A stretch of DNA of 64,000 bases from Ralstonia thomasii. Lineage in GTDB: Bacteria; Pseudomonadota; Gammaproteobacteria; Burkholderiales; Burkholderiaceae. The position numbers and the translations under genes were made by a program. Below the pieces are notes generated by a model. That model was given only the letters and a program-made list of their open reading frames with translations. It ran no database searches and had not been told where the DNA came from. Positions within the stretch are counted from its first letter, which is position 1; every line of letters begins with the position of its first letter. The stretch is from assembly GCF_958405895.1 (NCBI RefSeq), contig NZ_CATZAR010000001.1; one strand, 5' to 3'. Below, one piece after another: positions 1 through 8,594 of this stretch.

Positions 1-1
1 C

Positions 2-712
2 CGTGGCCGCCTGCGCCTGGAGTGGGCGCCCGCGCAGGTGATCGTCGATCGTCCGGCCAAGGTGTCGGGTGATGACGTGGAACCTGGTGGCGAGCGCCTT
101 GCCCAGACGCTCCTGCGTCTGATTGACGAGGCCGAGCGCGAGGTGGTGCTGATCTCGCCGTACTTCGTGCCCGGCAAGCGCGGCGTCGAGGTGGCCAAGC
201 GCATGCAGGATCGCGGCGTGCGCCTGCGTGTGCTGACCAACTCGCTGGCGGCGACCGACGCACCCATCGTGCATGTGGGCTATGCGAAATATCGTGGCGA
301 GCTGGTCGACGACGGTGTTGAACTGTACGAGCTGCGCCCGACCCTGGGCGATCGCCCGAAGATGATCGGCACTTTTCGTTCGTCGCAGGCGAGCCTGCAT
401 GTGAAATCGATCGTGGTGGACCGCAGCACGCTGTTTGTCGGCTCGATGAACATCGACCCGCGCTCTATCGGACTGAACACGGAAACCGGGTTGATCATCC
501 GCAGTCCGGTGCTGTCGGAGGCGGTAGCCCGGCTGTTTGACGACTCGGTGCGCGACAGTGCCTACCGGGTGACCAAGGATGATGGCCACTTGCGCTGGAC
601 CACGCACGAGAACGGCAAGGAGGTCGTCGTCGATCACGAGCCGGAGGTGGGCCTGGGCCGCCGGACGTGGATCCAGATGCTGGCGCCATTGACTCCGGAA
701 GAACTGCTGTAA
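2..712 (+). CDS. Phospholipase D-family / cardiolipin synthase-like protein, C-terminal part
   Basis: The reading frame is open from the first bases, so the true start lies outside the window. The visible 236 residues contain a complete second HKD catalytic motif, HVKSIVVDRSTLFVGSMN followed by an Asn-rich turn (His-x-Lys-x4-Asp), which defines the phospholipase D superfamily. An earlier segment (ISPYFVPGKRGV) is the strand that usually separates the two PLD repeats. Bacterial two-HKD proteins of this type (ClsC-like) transfer phosphatidyl groups to make cardiolipin or act as phospholipases at the inner membrane. The first HKD motif is not in view, so catalytic competence cannot be judged. 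A bidirectional hairpin follows the stop codon. The family is firm; the exact substrate is not. Confidence 0.88.
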   Translation, partial: RGRLRLEWAPAQVIVDRPAKVSGDDVEPGGERLAQTLLRLIDEAEREVVLISPYFVPGKRGVEVAKRMQDRGVRLRVLTNSLAATDAPIVHVGYAKYRGELVDDGVELYELRPTLGDRPKMIGTFRSSQASLHVKSIVVDRSTLFVGSMNIDPRSIGLNTETGLIIRSPVLSEAVARLFDDSVRDSAYRVTKDDGHLRWTTHENGKEVVVDHEPEVGLGRRTWIQMLAPLTPEELL

Positions 713-727
713 GCGGCTCCAAAAGAA

Positions 728-751
728 AAACGCCGCGAAGTTGCGGCGTTT
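728..751. terminator. Bidirectional intrinsic terminator
   Basis: A perfect 9-bp stem (AAACGCCGC / GCGGCGTTT) with a six-base loop, A-rich on the left and T-rich on the right. It lies between the convergent PLD-family and entericidin genes and can serve both strands. Confidence 0.85.
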
Positions 752-788
752 CCTGACTCAGGCCAGGGTTTTCCCGGCCCTCGCTTCA

Positions 789-929
789 TTACATCTTCTG
801 CTTGGTGTTGTCAGCCGCGTTTTCCAGCTTCTGGCCACCGGTCTGGAGGTCCTTGCCCATGCCCGCCATCGTGTTGCAGCCAGCCAGAACGGCGCAGCCC
901 AGGGCCAGCAGTGCGATCAGTTTCTTCAT
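789..929 (-). CDS. Entericidin A/B family small lipoprotein
   Basis: A 46-residue protein starting MKKLIALLALGCAVLAGCNT: a short basic N-terminus, a hydrophobic stretch and a lipobox (LAGC), so the mature lipoprotein begins at Cys18. The rest (MAGMGKDLQTGGQKLENAADN) is the typical entericidin amphipathic segment. Entericidins are small envelope lipoproteins often tied to a bacteriolytic antidote/toxin module and to stress or stationary phase in enterobacteria; the role here is unknown. The start is fixed by AGGGGA a few bases upstream of the ATG at 929; an upstream in-frame extension lacks a signal peptide. It is a single gene here, with no obvious A/B partner. Confidence 0.87.
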   Translation of the reverse strand: MKKLIALLALGCAVLAGCNTMAGMGKDLQTGGQKLENAADNTKQKM

Positions 930-1220
930 CTCGATCCCCTTGTGAGCCGTGCGGTATCCCGCACGATGTTCGCGTGATTGCCACCCCAGCGGTGGCGCAA
1001 TCCGCATTTTAGTGCGACCCCGCGCACCGGGGGTGCGTCGGCCGCATCTTTTTTGCCTTCTTGCATATCACTTGCGGCGCATCCCGGACATTCGGGGCGC
1101 AGCCCTCTACTTCTGCCGTCCGCTGCCGTTAGCACCTTTGGGAGTGAACAGGGTGCCTGAAGAGGGGCGCAGGGACGGGATCTCGGCGCCGCACGGCCCA
1201 ACCATGCAGGAGAAAAACAC

Positions 1221-2789
1221 ATGTGGAAGTGGATGGACACAAGCATTCGCACGCGGCTGACGTTTCTGGTCGCGGTATTTGCAGTGATGATTGCCGTGGT
1301 GGGCTTCGCGGGCATCACCACCGGCCGGGCGACCAATGACGATTTGCGCGCAGTGTATCTGGAAGACGCCAAGGGGTTGGACCTGCTGGCCAAAGACACC
1401 ATCAACCTGCTGTGGGCGCGCATCCACCTGACCAATTTCGATTCGGTCTCGTCGCCGGAAGAACTCAAGAAGCTGCTGGCCGATGCGCACACCATGGTCA
1501 ACTCGGCCAACGATGCCTGGGCCCAGTTCATGAAGCTGCCCATTCCGGAGGCCGACCGCGCCCAGCTGCAAGCCGCCGACGCTGCACGCACCAAGTTCGT
1601 CAAGACAGCGCTGGAGCCGGCCATCGCCGCACTGGAACGCAGCGACCTCACCACGTACCGTGAGCTGAACACGAACCTGGTGCCGAAGCTCTTCGTCGAT
1701 TACGACACGGCGCTCGGGCCGCTGGTCGGGGCGCGCTTCAAGTACGGCCAGCAACGCTTTGACCATTCCCAATCGCGCTATGCGATGAGCATCTGGATTT
1801 CGGGTGGCTTGCTGGCCGCTGCGCTGGTGCTGTCGATCGTGGCGCGCGGCGTGCTCGGTCGCACCGTGGTGCGTCCGCTGGAGCGCGCCATTCAGGTGTT
1901 TGAGCGTATGGCCTCCGGCGACCTTGCCACCCGAATGGAAGGCCAGACCACCGCTGGCCGCCGCGATGAGACCGCTCGCCTCATGCACGCGGTGTCGTCC
2001 ATGCAGACGAGCCTGCAGCAGATCATCGGGCAGGTGCGCACCGGTTCGGATTCGATCGCCAGCGCCACCAAGCAGATTGCAGCCGGCAATGCGGACCTCT
2101 CGCAGCGCACGGAGCAGCAGGCCTCGTCGCTGGAAGAAACGGCGTCGAGCATGGAAGAGCTGACCAGCATCGTGAAGCAGAACGCCGACAACGCGCGTCA
2201 GGCGAGCACGCTGGCAGTCAGCGCGTCGGACATCGCCGTCAAAGGCGGAGAAGTCGTCGGCCGCGTGGTGGACACGATGGCCGGCATCAACGAAAGCAGC
2301 CGCAAGATTGCGGACATCATTGGCGTGATTGAAGGCATCGCCTTTCAGACGAACATCCTGGCGCTGAATGCGGCGGTGGAAGCTGCCCGTGCAGGTGAGC
2401 AGGGCCGTGGCTTTGCCGTGGTGGCAGGTGAAGTGCGCAGCCTGGCACAGCGCAGCGCCACGGCGGCCAAGGAGATCAAGGAGCTGATCGGCGATTCGGT
2501 GGGCCGCGTGCAGAACGGGTCGACCCTGGTGGCCGAAGCCGGCACGGTGATCGACGAGGTGGTGGTGGCCGTGCGCCGCGTGACCGACATCATGGGCGAG
2601 ATCAGCGCTGCGTCGGAAGAACAGAGCAGCGGCATCGAGCAGGTCAACCAGGCCGTCACGCAGATGGATCAGGTGACGCAGCAGAATGCGGCGTTGGTCG
2701 AACAGGCCGCTGCGGCGGCGGAATCGCTGGAAGAACAGGCGGAGGCGCTGCGCAGCGCGGTGGCGGTCTTCCGCGTCGAGCACGCATAA
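1221..2789 (+). CDS. Methyl-accepting chemotaxis protein
   Basis: A 522-residue transmembrane chemoreceptor. The first membrane helix is about residues 11-31, followed by a periplasmic four-helix-bundle (Tar-type) sensor of about 155 residues, a second membrane helix near 190-213, then HAMP (about 214-266) and the cytoplasmic signalling domain. The conserved hairpin tip (IEGIAFQTNILALNAAVEAA) that contacts CheA and CheW is intact. The C-terminus ends AVFRVEHA without an NWETF-type CheR/CheB tether, so methylation would rely on other receptors or a soluble enzyme. An AGGAG sits about 9 bases before the ATG. The ligand is not predictable. It is followed by its own terminator and then by c-di-GMP-type genes on the opposite strand. 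Confidence 0.95.
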   Translation: MWKWMDTSIRTRLTFLVAVFAVMIAVVGFAGITTGRATNDDLRAVYLEDAKGLDLLAKDTINLLWARIHLTNFDSVSSPEELKKLLADAHTMVNSANDAWAQFMKLPIPEADRAQLQAADAARTKFVKTALEPAIAALERSDLTTYRELNTNLVPKLFVDYDTALGPLVGARFKYGQQRFDHSQSRYAMSIWISGGLLAAALVLSIVARGVLGRTVVRPLERAIQVFERMASGDLATRMEGQTTAGRRDETARLMHAVSSMQTSLQQIIGQVRTGSDSIASATKQIAAGNADLSQRTEQQASSLEETASSMEELTSIVKQNADNARQASTLAVSASDIAVKGGEVVGRVVDTMAGINESSRKIADIIGVIEGIAFQTNILALNAAVEAARAGEQGRGFAVVAGEVRSLAQRSATAAKEIKELIGDSVGRVQNGSTLVAEAGTVIDEVVVAVRRVTDIMGEISAASEEQSSGIEQVNQAVTQMDQVTQQNAALVEQAAAAAESLEEQAEALRSAVAVFRVEHA

Positions 2790-2810
2790 GAAGCACGCGC
2801 CAACACCAAT

Positions 2811-2845
2811 GCCCTTCCGCCTGACAGGCGGGAGGGCGTTTTCCT
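2811..2845 (+). terminator. Intrinsic terminator of the chemoreceptor gene
   Basis: An 11-bp GC-rich stem (GCCCTTCCGCC with GGCGGGAGGGC, one mismatched step) is followed by a T-rich tract. It starts just after the chemoreceptor stop and abuts the stop of the convergent GGDEF-EAL gene. Confidence 0.8.
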
Positions 2846-4262
2846 TTACGGCATCAGATCGCGCGCCCGCTCGGCAATCACGTCTTGTGTGTCGTCGATC
2901 CAGCGGGCAGGAAACGGTTGCGAGAGCAAATAGCCCTGGATCACGTCGCACCGGCAGGCCCGCAAGGCATGGAGCTGTGCGGCGGTTTCCACGCGCGTGG
3001 CGATGACGGGCACGCCCGCACCATGCGCGGCAGTCACCAGGCGTTGCAGCACCGCGTGATCGCTCGCGTTGGTCACTGCGTTGACGATCGCCTGGTCGAG
3101 CTTGACCTGATCGGGCCGGAACGTTGCCAGGCAATCGAGGCTGTGCGCGGTGGCTCCAAAGTCTTCCACCGCCACGCGCGCGCCGCACGCGTGCAGGGCT
3201 TCCACCGCTTTCTGCGCCGAGCCGTTGGCACGGTGCAGCGTGTGTTCCGATATCTCGAAGACAAGCCGGGTGGTCGGCACCGCGTGGCGCGCGGCAATGT
3301 CGCGCACGACGTCGCTCAATTGCGGATCGAGCAGCTGCGCAACCGACAGGTTGACGGCTGCATGCACGCCCGGCTGATGCCGGCTGTTGCGTCCTGCGCG
3401 CTCGGATTCTTCGCGCAGCAGTCCGGCCAGCATCTGGGCGGCGCTGTCGAGCACCCAGTGGCCAACCTCGCGAATGTCGCCGGTCTGCTCCAGGATCGGC
3501 AGAAATTCCGCCGGTGCCACGCCTCCCAGCTCGGGTGAGCTCCAGCGCAGCAAGAATTCGTAGCCGACGATCCGTCCGTCGGTCAGGCTCAGTTGTGGCT
3601 GCAGGTTCAGGCTGAACTGGCGGCGTGCAAGCGCGTGGCGCAGTTGGGCGGCCAGGCGCGGGTGCTCGGCGATGGCGTCGTATCCGTCGGCGCGGGCGAC
3701 GTTGGTGCCCGTGCCTTGGGGGCATGGCCGCCGGGGCATACAGCGCGGGGCTGGGTTCGGCACCGTGCTGAACACCATAGAGCGCCCGGTCGGCCTGTTC
3801 AATCAGCCGTGCCGCATCGGAGGGCATGCCCTCGAAAAGCGTCATGCCGATACTGCAAGAGCAGACCAGCTCGTAACCATGCGTGATGAAAGGTCGCGTG
3901 AGTGCCGCAGAAATCCGCCGCGCCAGATCGTGTACATCCTGTGCCGAGACGAAGTCTGCGCAGGCAACGGCAAAAGTCTCGGGGCCGATGCGCCCGACGA
4001 TGGGTGCGTTGCCATCCGCGGCGGGCACGCTCAGTGCCTCAAGCCGCGATGCACATTCGGCGATGACCTCCCGTGCTGCCAAGGGCCCGAGCGTGTTGGT
4101 CGCCTCGGCAAAATGGTCGAAGCCGATCAGCAGCAGGGCGCCGATTGCATCCTGGCGTGCGGGCTGAGGCATGGCAGCCAGCAGTTGGACGAATCGCCCG
4201 CGGTCGGGCAATCCGGAGATGGGATCCAGACTCGATGGCGCGGCAGACCTTGCGCGGCTCAT
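2846..4262 (-). pseudogene. Degenerate GGDEF-EAL protein interrupted by a one-base frameshift
   Basis: Reading left from the ATG at 4262, about 175 residues form a GGDEF fold (SGLPDRGRFVQLL at the start). The frame then turns into Arg-rich nonsense near 3720, and an EAL fold continues in another frame to 2846. The break is at five G's (3718-3722; C's on the coding strand). Removing one base joins both halves into a product of about 471 residues. The signature sites are eroded: GGDEF reads GPETF, the EAL motif reads EFL (GYEFLLRW), DDFG reads EDFG, and the usual AEGVE loop reads ATRVE, although Asn, Lys and Gln core positions remain. The intact ancestor was therefore probably a catalytically weak or inactive c-di-GMP-type regulator. 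A sequencing indel cannot be excluded. An upstream neighbour on the same strand is the PilZ protein. Confidence 0.8.
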
Positions 4263-4486
4263 AAATGGGGATCGTCCTGCAAATACCTTTAAAACGGAAA
4301 TGCGTGCGCTCGGGGCGCCGTCAATTGTAATGCTTTGTCACAGGTAAGCCTGCGGCATCATAAGCCTAAAGGCAGCCATGATGGCCGTTTCCCAGCATCT
4401 TTTCGCGTGGACCAGGCGAACGCCTTTAACGTTTAACGGTAATTAATTCTGATAAAAAAGATACGAATATCAGTTCTGTTTCCACG

Positions 4487-5392
4487 TTACACCATGCGCT
4501 GCCCACCCCAAAGCAACTGTTCATAGATAAAGCACTGCAGCAGCATCTTTTGGGCGGCGACCAACTCGACGAATTCCACGCCATATTGATACACGTTGGG
4601 CAGGTCGGCCGGTTTTTCACTGCGCACCAGCGCAGCAGCCACCAGTTCGGAATGGTAGTCGCGCGTTTTCACCCGGAAGCGCAGACGCGCCGGTGCGCCG
4701 CTCACTTCCAGCCGATGCGCCGAGCGGAACGACGCGCCCGTGGTGCTGATGTCGGAGATATGGATCATGCGTGGCGGGTCGCCGCTCACCAGCATCTTGC
4801 CGACCACGTTGGCGCGCACGCGCAGCGATTTGCGCAACGCGCGGTTCTTGATCCGCCGCGGCGGCGACAACACGACGTATTCGAACGGGATGCGGCACAC
4901 CGCCATCACCGTGCATTCGAAGCTGGCGATGCCCTCGCCCGAGAAAGCGTGGACTTCCACCAGTTCGTCCTTGACCGGCATGACCGTGCGGCCGCTGTCG
5001 GTGGGCATGGTGATGAGCAGATGGCGCTGCGGGCTGTAGCCCATCACGCGCGCGGCACCCTTGGTCTGGCCGGCGCCTGCGGTCAGGCGCACGGTCAGCA
5101 TGCCGCCGGGGCGCAGGCCCAGCAGTTCCATGGCGATCGTGCGTTCACCGTCAGGGTCGTCGCCCATGTCCGGGAACATCGTGTTCGGGAACTGCGTGTT
5201 TGCAAACGCCGGTGCAGGCGCGGGCGTGCCGTCCGCCAGCCGATGCGGGCGGTGCAGCGTGCACAGCAGGTCGATCTCCTCCGGCGAGTGGATGACGTCG
5301 CCCTTCGGGACGAGCAACTGCCCGTCGGCGTCAAGCATCGGCCACGGCAGGGGAATCGCAAGCGGAATGTCGAGAGGTTGAAGTTCGAGCAT
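4487..5392 (-). CDS. YcgR-like flagellar brake protein with PilZ domain
   Basis: A 301-residue cytoplasmic protein. The N-terminal half (about 1-175) matches the YcgR-N/PilZN-type domain, and the C-terminal half (about 180-295) is a PilZ domain with both c-di-GMP-binding signatures: RKSLR (RxxxR) just before the domain and DISTTG (D-x-S-x-x-G) about 30 residues later. In enterobacteria and betaproteobacteria, YcgR binds c-di-GMP and slows flagellar motors. This fits its place next to a chemoreceptor and cyclic-di-GMP-type genes. The family assignment is strong and the role follows from it; no flagellar structural gene is in view. Confidence 0.85.
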   Translation of the reverse strand: MLELQPLDIPLAIPLPWPMLDADGQLLVPKGDVIHSPEEIDLLCTLHRPHRLADGTPAPAPAFANTQFPNTMFPDMGDDPDGERTIAMELLGLRPGGMLTVRLTAGAGQTKGAARVMGYSPQRHLLITMPTDSGRTVMPVKDELVEVHAFSGEGIASFECTVMAVCRIPFEYVVLSPPRRIKNRALRKSLRVRANVVGKMLVSGDPPRMIHISDISTTGASFRSAHRLEVSGAPARLRFRVKTRDYHSELVAAALVRSEKPADLPNVYQYGVEFVELVAAQKMLLQCFIYEQLLWGGQRMV

Positions 5393-5559
5393 GGCAATGG
5401 GGAGCCAACAGCCGCGCAGGACCCCACGTTTCTATACGGCCAAATGTTGCACAACTTTAAGCGCACTTTATTGTGCAGGGTCGGTGGCACGCGAGTTGCA
5501 GCCCGGGAGCCATGATCGAGCACAATGTCGGTTCCAAAGTGGATGGGGTGGGCACGCGC

Positions 5560-6024
5560 ATGACGTCTCGGCGGCATTTCTGGGCGGCGGTGGAGCAGTT
5601 TGCTCGCTATGTCGTCATCGGCGGCGGCGCAACGCTGGCGCACTATGTGGTGCTGTTCGGGCTCGTGCAGGTGGGGGTCTCGCCGTGGCGGGCGTCGGTG
5701 GCGGGCAGTGTGATCGGTGCAACGCTCAATTACTTCATCAGCCGGCAGGCCGTCTTCAACAGCACACGTGGGCATATCGGCGCGATGGTGCGCTTCGGCC
5801 TGGTGGCCTTTCTCGCGTTGGGGTGCAATGCGACCATCATGGCCGCCGGCCTGGGGATCGGTTTGTATTACCTGATTGCGCAGGTGTTCGCCTCGTCCAT
5901 CACGGCCATCTTCAACTTCCTGGTGCACCGGTACTGGACGTTTCGTGACGCCGATGCCGTCGGCGCGCCAACGGAGCCGCAACCGACCATCGTGCCGGCA
6001 CGGCCCACGCACAACGGGCCCTGA
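5560..6024 (+). CDS. GtrA family membrane protein
   Basis: A 154-residue protein with four hydrophobic helices and typical GtrA sequence (FARYVVIGGGATLAHY near the start, ATLNYFISRQAVF in the middle, NFLVHRYWTFRD at the end). GtrA proteins are thought to help move polyprenyl-phosphate-linked sugars across the inner membrane for O-antigen or other surface glycan modification. I chose the ATG at 5560 because a G-rich Shine-Dalgarno-like tract (GGGGTGGG) sits about 7 bases upstream. An ATG at 5512 has its GGGAG only two bases away, too close to be effective, and would add 16 residues before the family homology. No glycosyltransferase partner is adjacent. Confidence 0.85.
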   Translation: MTSRRHFWAAVEQFARYVVIGGGATLAHYVVLFGLVQVGVSPWRASVAGSVIGATLNYFISRQAVFNSTRGHIGAMVRFGLVAFLALGCNATIMAAGLGIGLYYLIAQVFASSITAIFNFLVHRYWTFRDADAVGAPTEPQPTIVPARPTHNGP

Positions 6025-6040
6025 GGCGCTGCCGTGCGCG

Positions 6041-6523
6041 TTAATGCCGGCTGGCCGGGCTCTGCACGCCGGCGCCAGTTTCCGTAGCGAAGGTCACGTC
6101 GCCAATGCCGTCAGCGGGCGGGACGGGGGCATCGTCCCGCAGGCGCTCCACCACCAGGTGAATGTCGATCACATCGGCCACGCCGGACGCCTCCAGCGAG
6201 ACAAGTGCCGCCAGTTGCGCAATCGCAAACGTATCCGCGAGCAGCGGCGTATCGTCGTGGAGATCGCCGGCAACGCGGGCAGTTGGGGTCTTGCCGGCCG
6301 TGCGCGTGGGCTGCTGCGCCGTTTCACGTGCGCGATAGGCGAAATAGGCGTCGGCAAAGTGCACGCGGTGCGCGTCGAACACGCGCACTGCGGCGGTAAG
6401 GGCATCGTCCACCCAAGCTGGATCGACTGGCGTCGTTCCGGGCTCGGTACCTTCGGGCAGGCCCGCTAGCTTGAGCGCATACCGATGCGTCTGCGTGCCG
6501 GGGGCGACAAAGCTCAATTCCAT
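6041..6523 (-). CDS. Hypothetical protein
   Basis: A 160-residue soluble acidic protein of unknown function. It starts MELSFVAPGTQTHRYALKLA and has no signal peptide, membrane segment or motif I recognise. The start at 6523 is set by a strong GGGAGG about five bases upstream. Codon use matches its neighbours, so it is likely real. It converges with gtrA, with only 16 bases between their stops. Confidence 0.65.
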   Translation of the reverse strand: MELSFVAPGTQTHRYALKLAGLPEGTEPGTTPVDPAWVDDALTAAVRVFDAHRVHFADAYFAYRARETAQQPTRTAGKTPTARVAGDLHDDTPLLADTFAIAQLAALVSLEASGVADVIDIHLVVERLRDDAPVPPADGIGDVTFATETGAGVQSPASRH

Positions 6524-7175
6524 ACGACCTCCCACAACCGCGTGCGTTGTTGCCGCGGCTCGCCGTGTTTGAATTCGCCCCCCTGAAGCGATATTGAAGA
6601 ATAGTAACGGAGCCGCCCGTTTTCGCGTTTCGTCCTTCCGGATGAGGTTGGGGCCTTGTTTTCACCTTAAGACATTCACAATGTGGAAATTGCGGCCCGC
6701 CGGCGTGGCAAACGGTTGCGTGTTGGCAGTGTCTACTCGACCTAACCGAACGGCTAGCTGCTTCGCGGCGGGGGGACGGTGTACAGTTGTGAAGTGTCCG
6801 GCGACGCTGGGCAAGAGTCGACAATCGACGTCGACAAACGCAGACGGGAATGACGCGGGGCGCGTTTCCTTCGCGTCATCTCGCGCACGAGGGGACCCAA
6901 AGCGCGCTCGCGGTCCATGTCCCCTCGCGGGAAGGGATTGCCCCGTTAACTCGCGGCTTCTATAGTCCGCCTCGATTCGTGCGCTTGCAACGCACCAAGG
7001 TCTGTCAGTGCCAGCTGCCAACTGGTCCACGCAGACCACGAGACCGGTTACGGGGATCACGCCAACGGCCACCGCGCGCCCCCGACGCGACCATTGCGTC
7101 ATAGGGTTCCCGGCGGCGCGATGGCCACCACATCAACCACCCCCGGGACTGCCGCATTCGCGAAACAGCATCGCC
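6524..7175. other. 650-bp intergenic region
   Basis: No convincing gene on either strand; the open frames here lack ribosome sites and recognisable products. It is slightly less GC-rich than coding DNA at 6590-6690. It contains an 8-bp inverted repeat (ATGACGCG at 6850-6857, CGCGTCAT at 6872-6879) with a 14-base spacer and no T-tract, which could be an operator or hairpin in the leader of the downstream diguanylate cyclase. Confidence 0.5.
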
Positions 7176-8516
7176 ATGCTTGAGGACGACCACTTGTACA
7201 AGGCTGCGATCGAACATTCGCCGATAGGAATCGGCCTGTGCGCGCCGGAGGGTCGCTTCCTCGACGTGAACCGAGCGCTGTGCGCGCTGACCGGTCACGA
7301 AGCACAGGCGCTGCGCACGCGCGATCTGTTCGACCTGTGCCACCCCGATCACACTGAACGCACGCGACACGGCATCGAGTCGCTGCTCACCGGCCAGCGC
7401 GATGCGCTGTCGATGGAAACGCGCCTGGTCCGTCAAGACGGCACCACCGTCTGGGTGCAGACCGACGTGGCGGTGGCGCACGATCACGGCAACCAGCACC
7501 TCGTCGTGCAGATGCAGGATGTGACCGCGCGGCGCCTGGCGCTGGAATCGCTGCGCGCGTCGGAGCAACGGCTGGCCTATGTGCTGGACGGTGCCGGGCT
7601 GGGTACGTTCGACTGGTCCACGCGTGCGCGGCATGTGTCGTTCAACCGCCGGACGGCCGACATGCTCGGCTACGAGCCGACCGATCTGTCCAACGATCCG
7701 GATGCGTGGTTCGCCATGGTGCATCCGCAGGACGCCGCATTGAGCGCGCGGCGCATCTATCGCCATATGCGCGGTGATGCCGACAGCTTTGAAATCGAGC
7801 AGCGCATGCGCGCGCGCCATGGCCAATGGATCTGGGTGGCTGCGCGCGGGCGCGTGACCGAGCGTGATGCCCGCGGCATGGCCACGCGCGTGAGCGGCAC
7901 GCTGCTCGACGTGACAAAGCGGCGCACGGCGCTGGACCAGGCGCACCACCTTGCGTTGCATGATCCGCTGACGGACTTGCCCAACGCACGTTTGCTTCGC
8001 GATCGCCTGTTCGTCGCCATTCAAGCGGCGCGTCGCGCGCGCGGTCAGGTCGCCGTCGTGTTCATTGATCTCGATCGCTTCAAGCCCGTCAACGATGAGT
8101 ACGGCCACGCGGTGGGTGATCTCGTCCTGAAGGCCACGGCGATGCGGTTGCGTAGCGGGCTGCGCGCCTCCGACACGGTGGCGCGCCTGGGCGGCGATGA
8201 ATTTGTCGCCGTCCTCACGCATTGCGCCACGCGCGACGATGTGACGCAAACCGTGGAGCGCCTGATCGAGCAATTGCAGACGCCGTTCCGTGTGGAAGGC
8301 CATGTGCTGTCGATGGGCGTGAGTGCCGGCGTGGCGCTGTATCCGACCGACGGGCGTGATGCGCAGACGCTCATCCGCAATGCCGACGCTGCGATGTATG
8401 AAGTCAAGCGTGCCGGTGGCAACGGCCTGGGTTTCCATGCATCGCTCAACTACGAGCGGCTGATGGGCATGCGATCGCGCGATCGTGATCTCGACGGCGA
8501 AGCCGACGCCCGCTAG
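7176..8516 (+). CDS. Diguanylate cyclase with two PAS domains
   Basis: A 446-residue protein with no clear membrane segment: PAS domain 1 (about 7-125), PAS domain 2 with PAC (about 135-265), and GGDEF (about 275-435). The catalytic motif is intact, RLGGDEF with GGDEF at residues 339-343. An RxxD inhibitory site (RASD) lies five residues before it, so product inhibition by c-di-GMP is expected. It should convert two GTP to c-di-GMP in response to a PAS-sensed cue; ligand or cofactor unknown. The start is uncertain: the ATG at 7176 begins just before the first PAS fold but has a weak ribosome site. A GTG at 7008 with AAGG upstream would add 56 low-complexity residues. Confidence 0.9.
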   Translation: MLEDDHLYKAAIEHSPIGIGLCAPEGRFLDVNRALCALTGHEAQALRTRDLFDLCHPDHTERTRHGIESLLTGQRDALSMETRLVRQDGTTVWVQTDVAVAHDHGNQHLVVQMQDVTARRLALESLRASEQRLAYVLDGAGLGTFDWSTRARHVSFNRRTADMLGYEPTDLSNDPDAWFAMVHPQDAALSARRIYRHMRGDADSFEIEQRMRARHGQWIWVAARGRVTERDARGMATRVSGTLLDVTKRRTALDQAHHLALHDPLTDLPNARLLRDRLFVAIQAARRARGQVAVVFIDLDRFKPVNDEYGHAVGDLVLKATAMRLRSGLRASDTVARLGGDEFVAVLTHCATRDDVTQTVERLIEQLQTPFRVEGHVLSMGVSAGVALYPTDGRDAQTLIRNADAAMYEVKRAGGNGLGFHASLNYERLMGMRSRDRDLDGEADAR

Positions 8517-8540
8517 TCCATTACTGCGCGCTAAAACGAA

Positions 8541-8572
8541 ACGGCCCGCCGCAAGGCAGGCCGTCTTTCTTC
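8541..8572. terminator. Intrinsic terminator between convergent genes
   Basis: A hairpin (ACGGCCCGCC, loop GCAA, GGCAGGCCGT) followed by a T-rich tract. It lies after the diguanylate cyclase stop and downstream of the convergent PagL-like gene; A-rich bases on the left suggest it may work in both directions. Confidence 0.75.
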
Positions 8573-8594
8573 AAGCGTTGCAAACGCTCAGGTC

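Noticed and set aside
1107..2845. Continuation of the GGDEF reading frame leftwards for more than 550 residues on the minus strand
   Set aside because: After the frameshift the frame is Arg/His-rich nonsense, crosses the terminator and the chemoreceptor gene; it is open only because stop codons are rare at this GC content.
3718..3722. Phase-variable homopolymer or programmed frameshift
   Set aside because: A run of five G's is too short for a typical phase-variable tract, and no stimulatory structure or slippery heptamer is apparent; decay or sequencing error is simpler.
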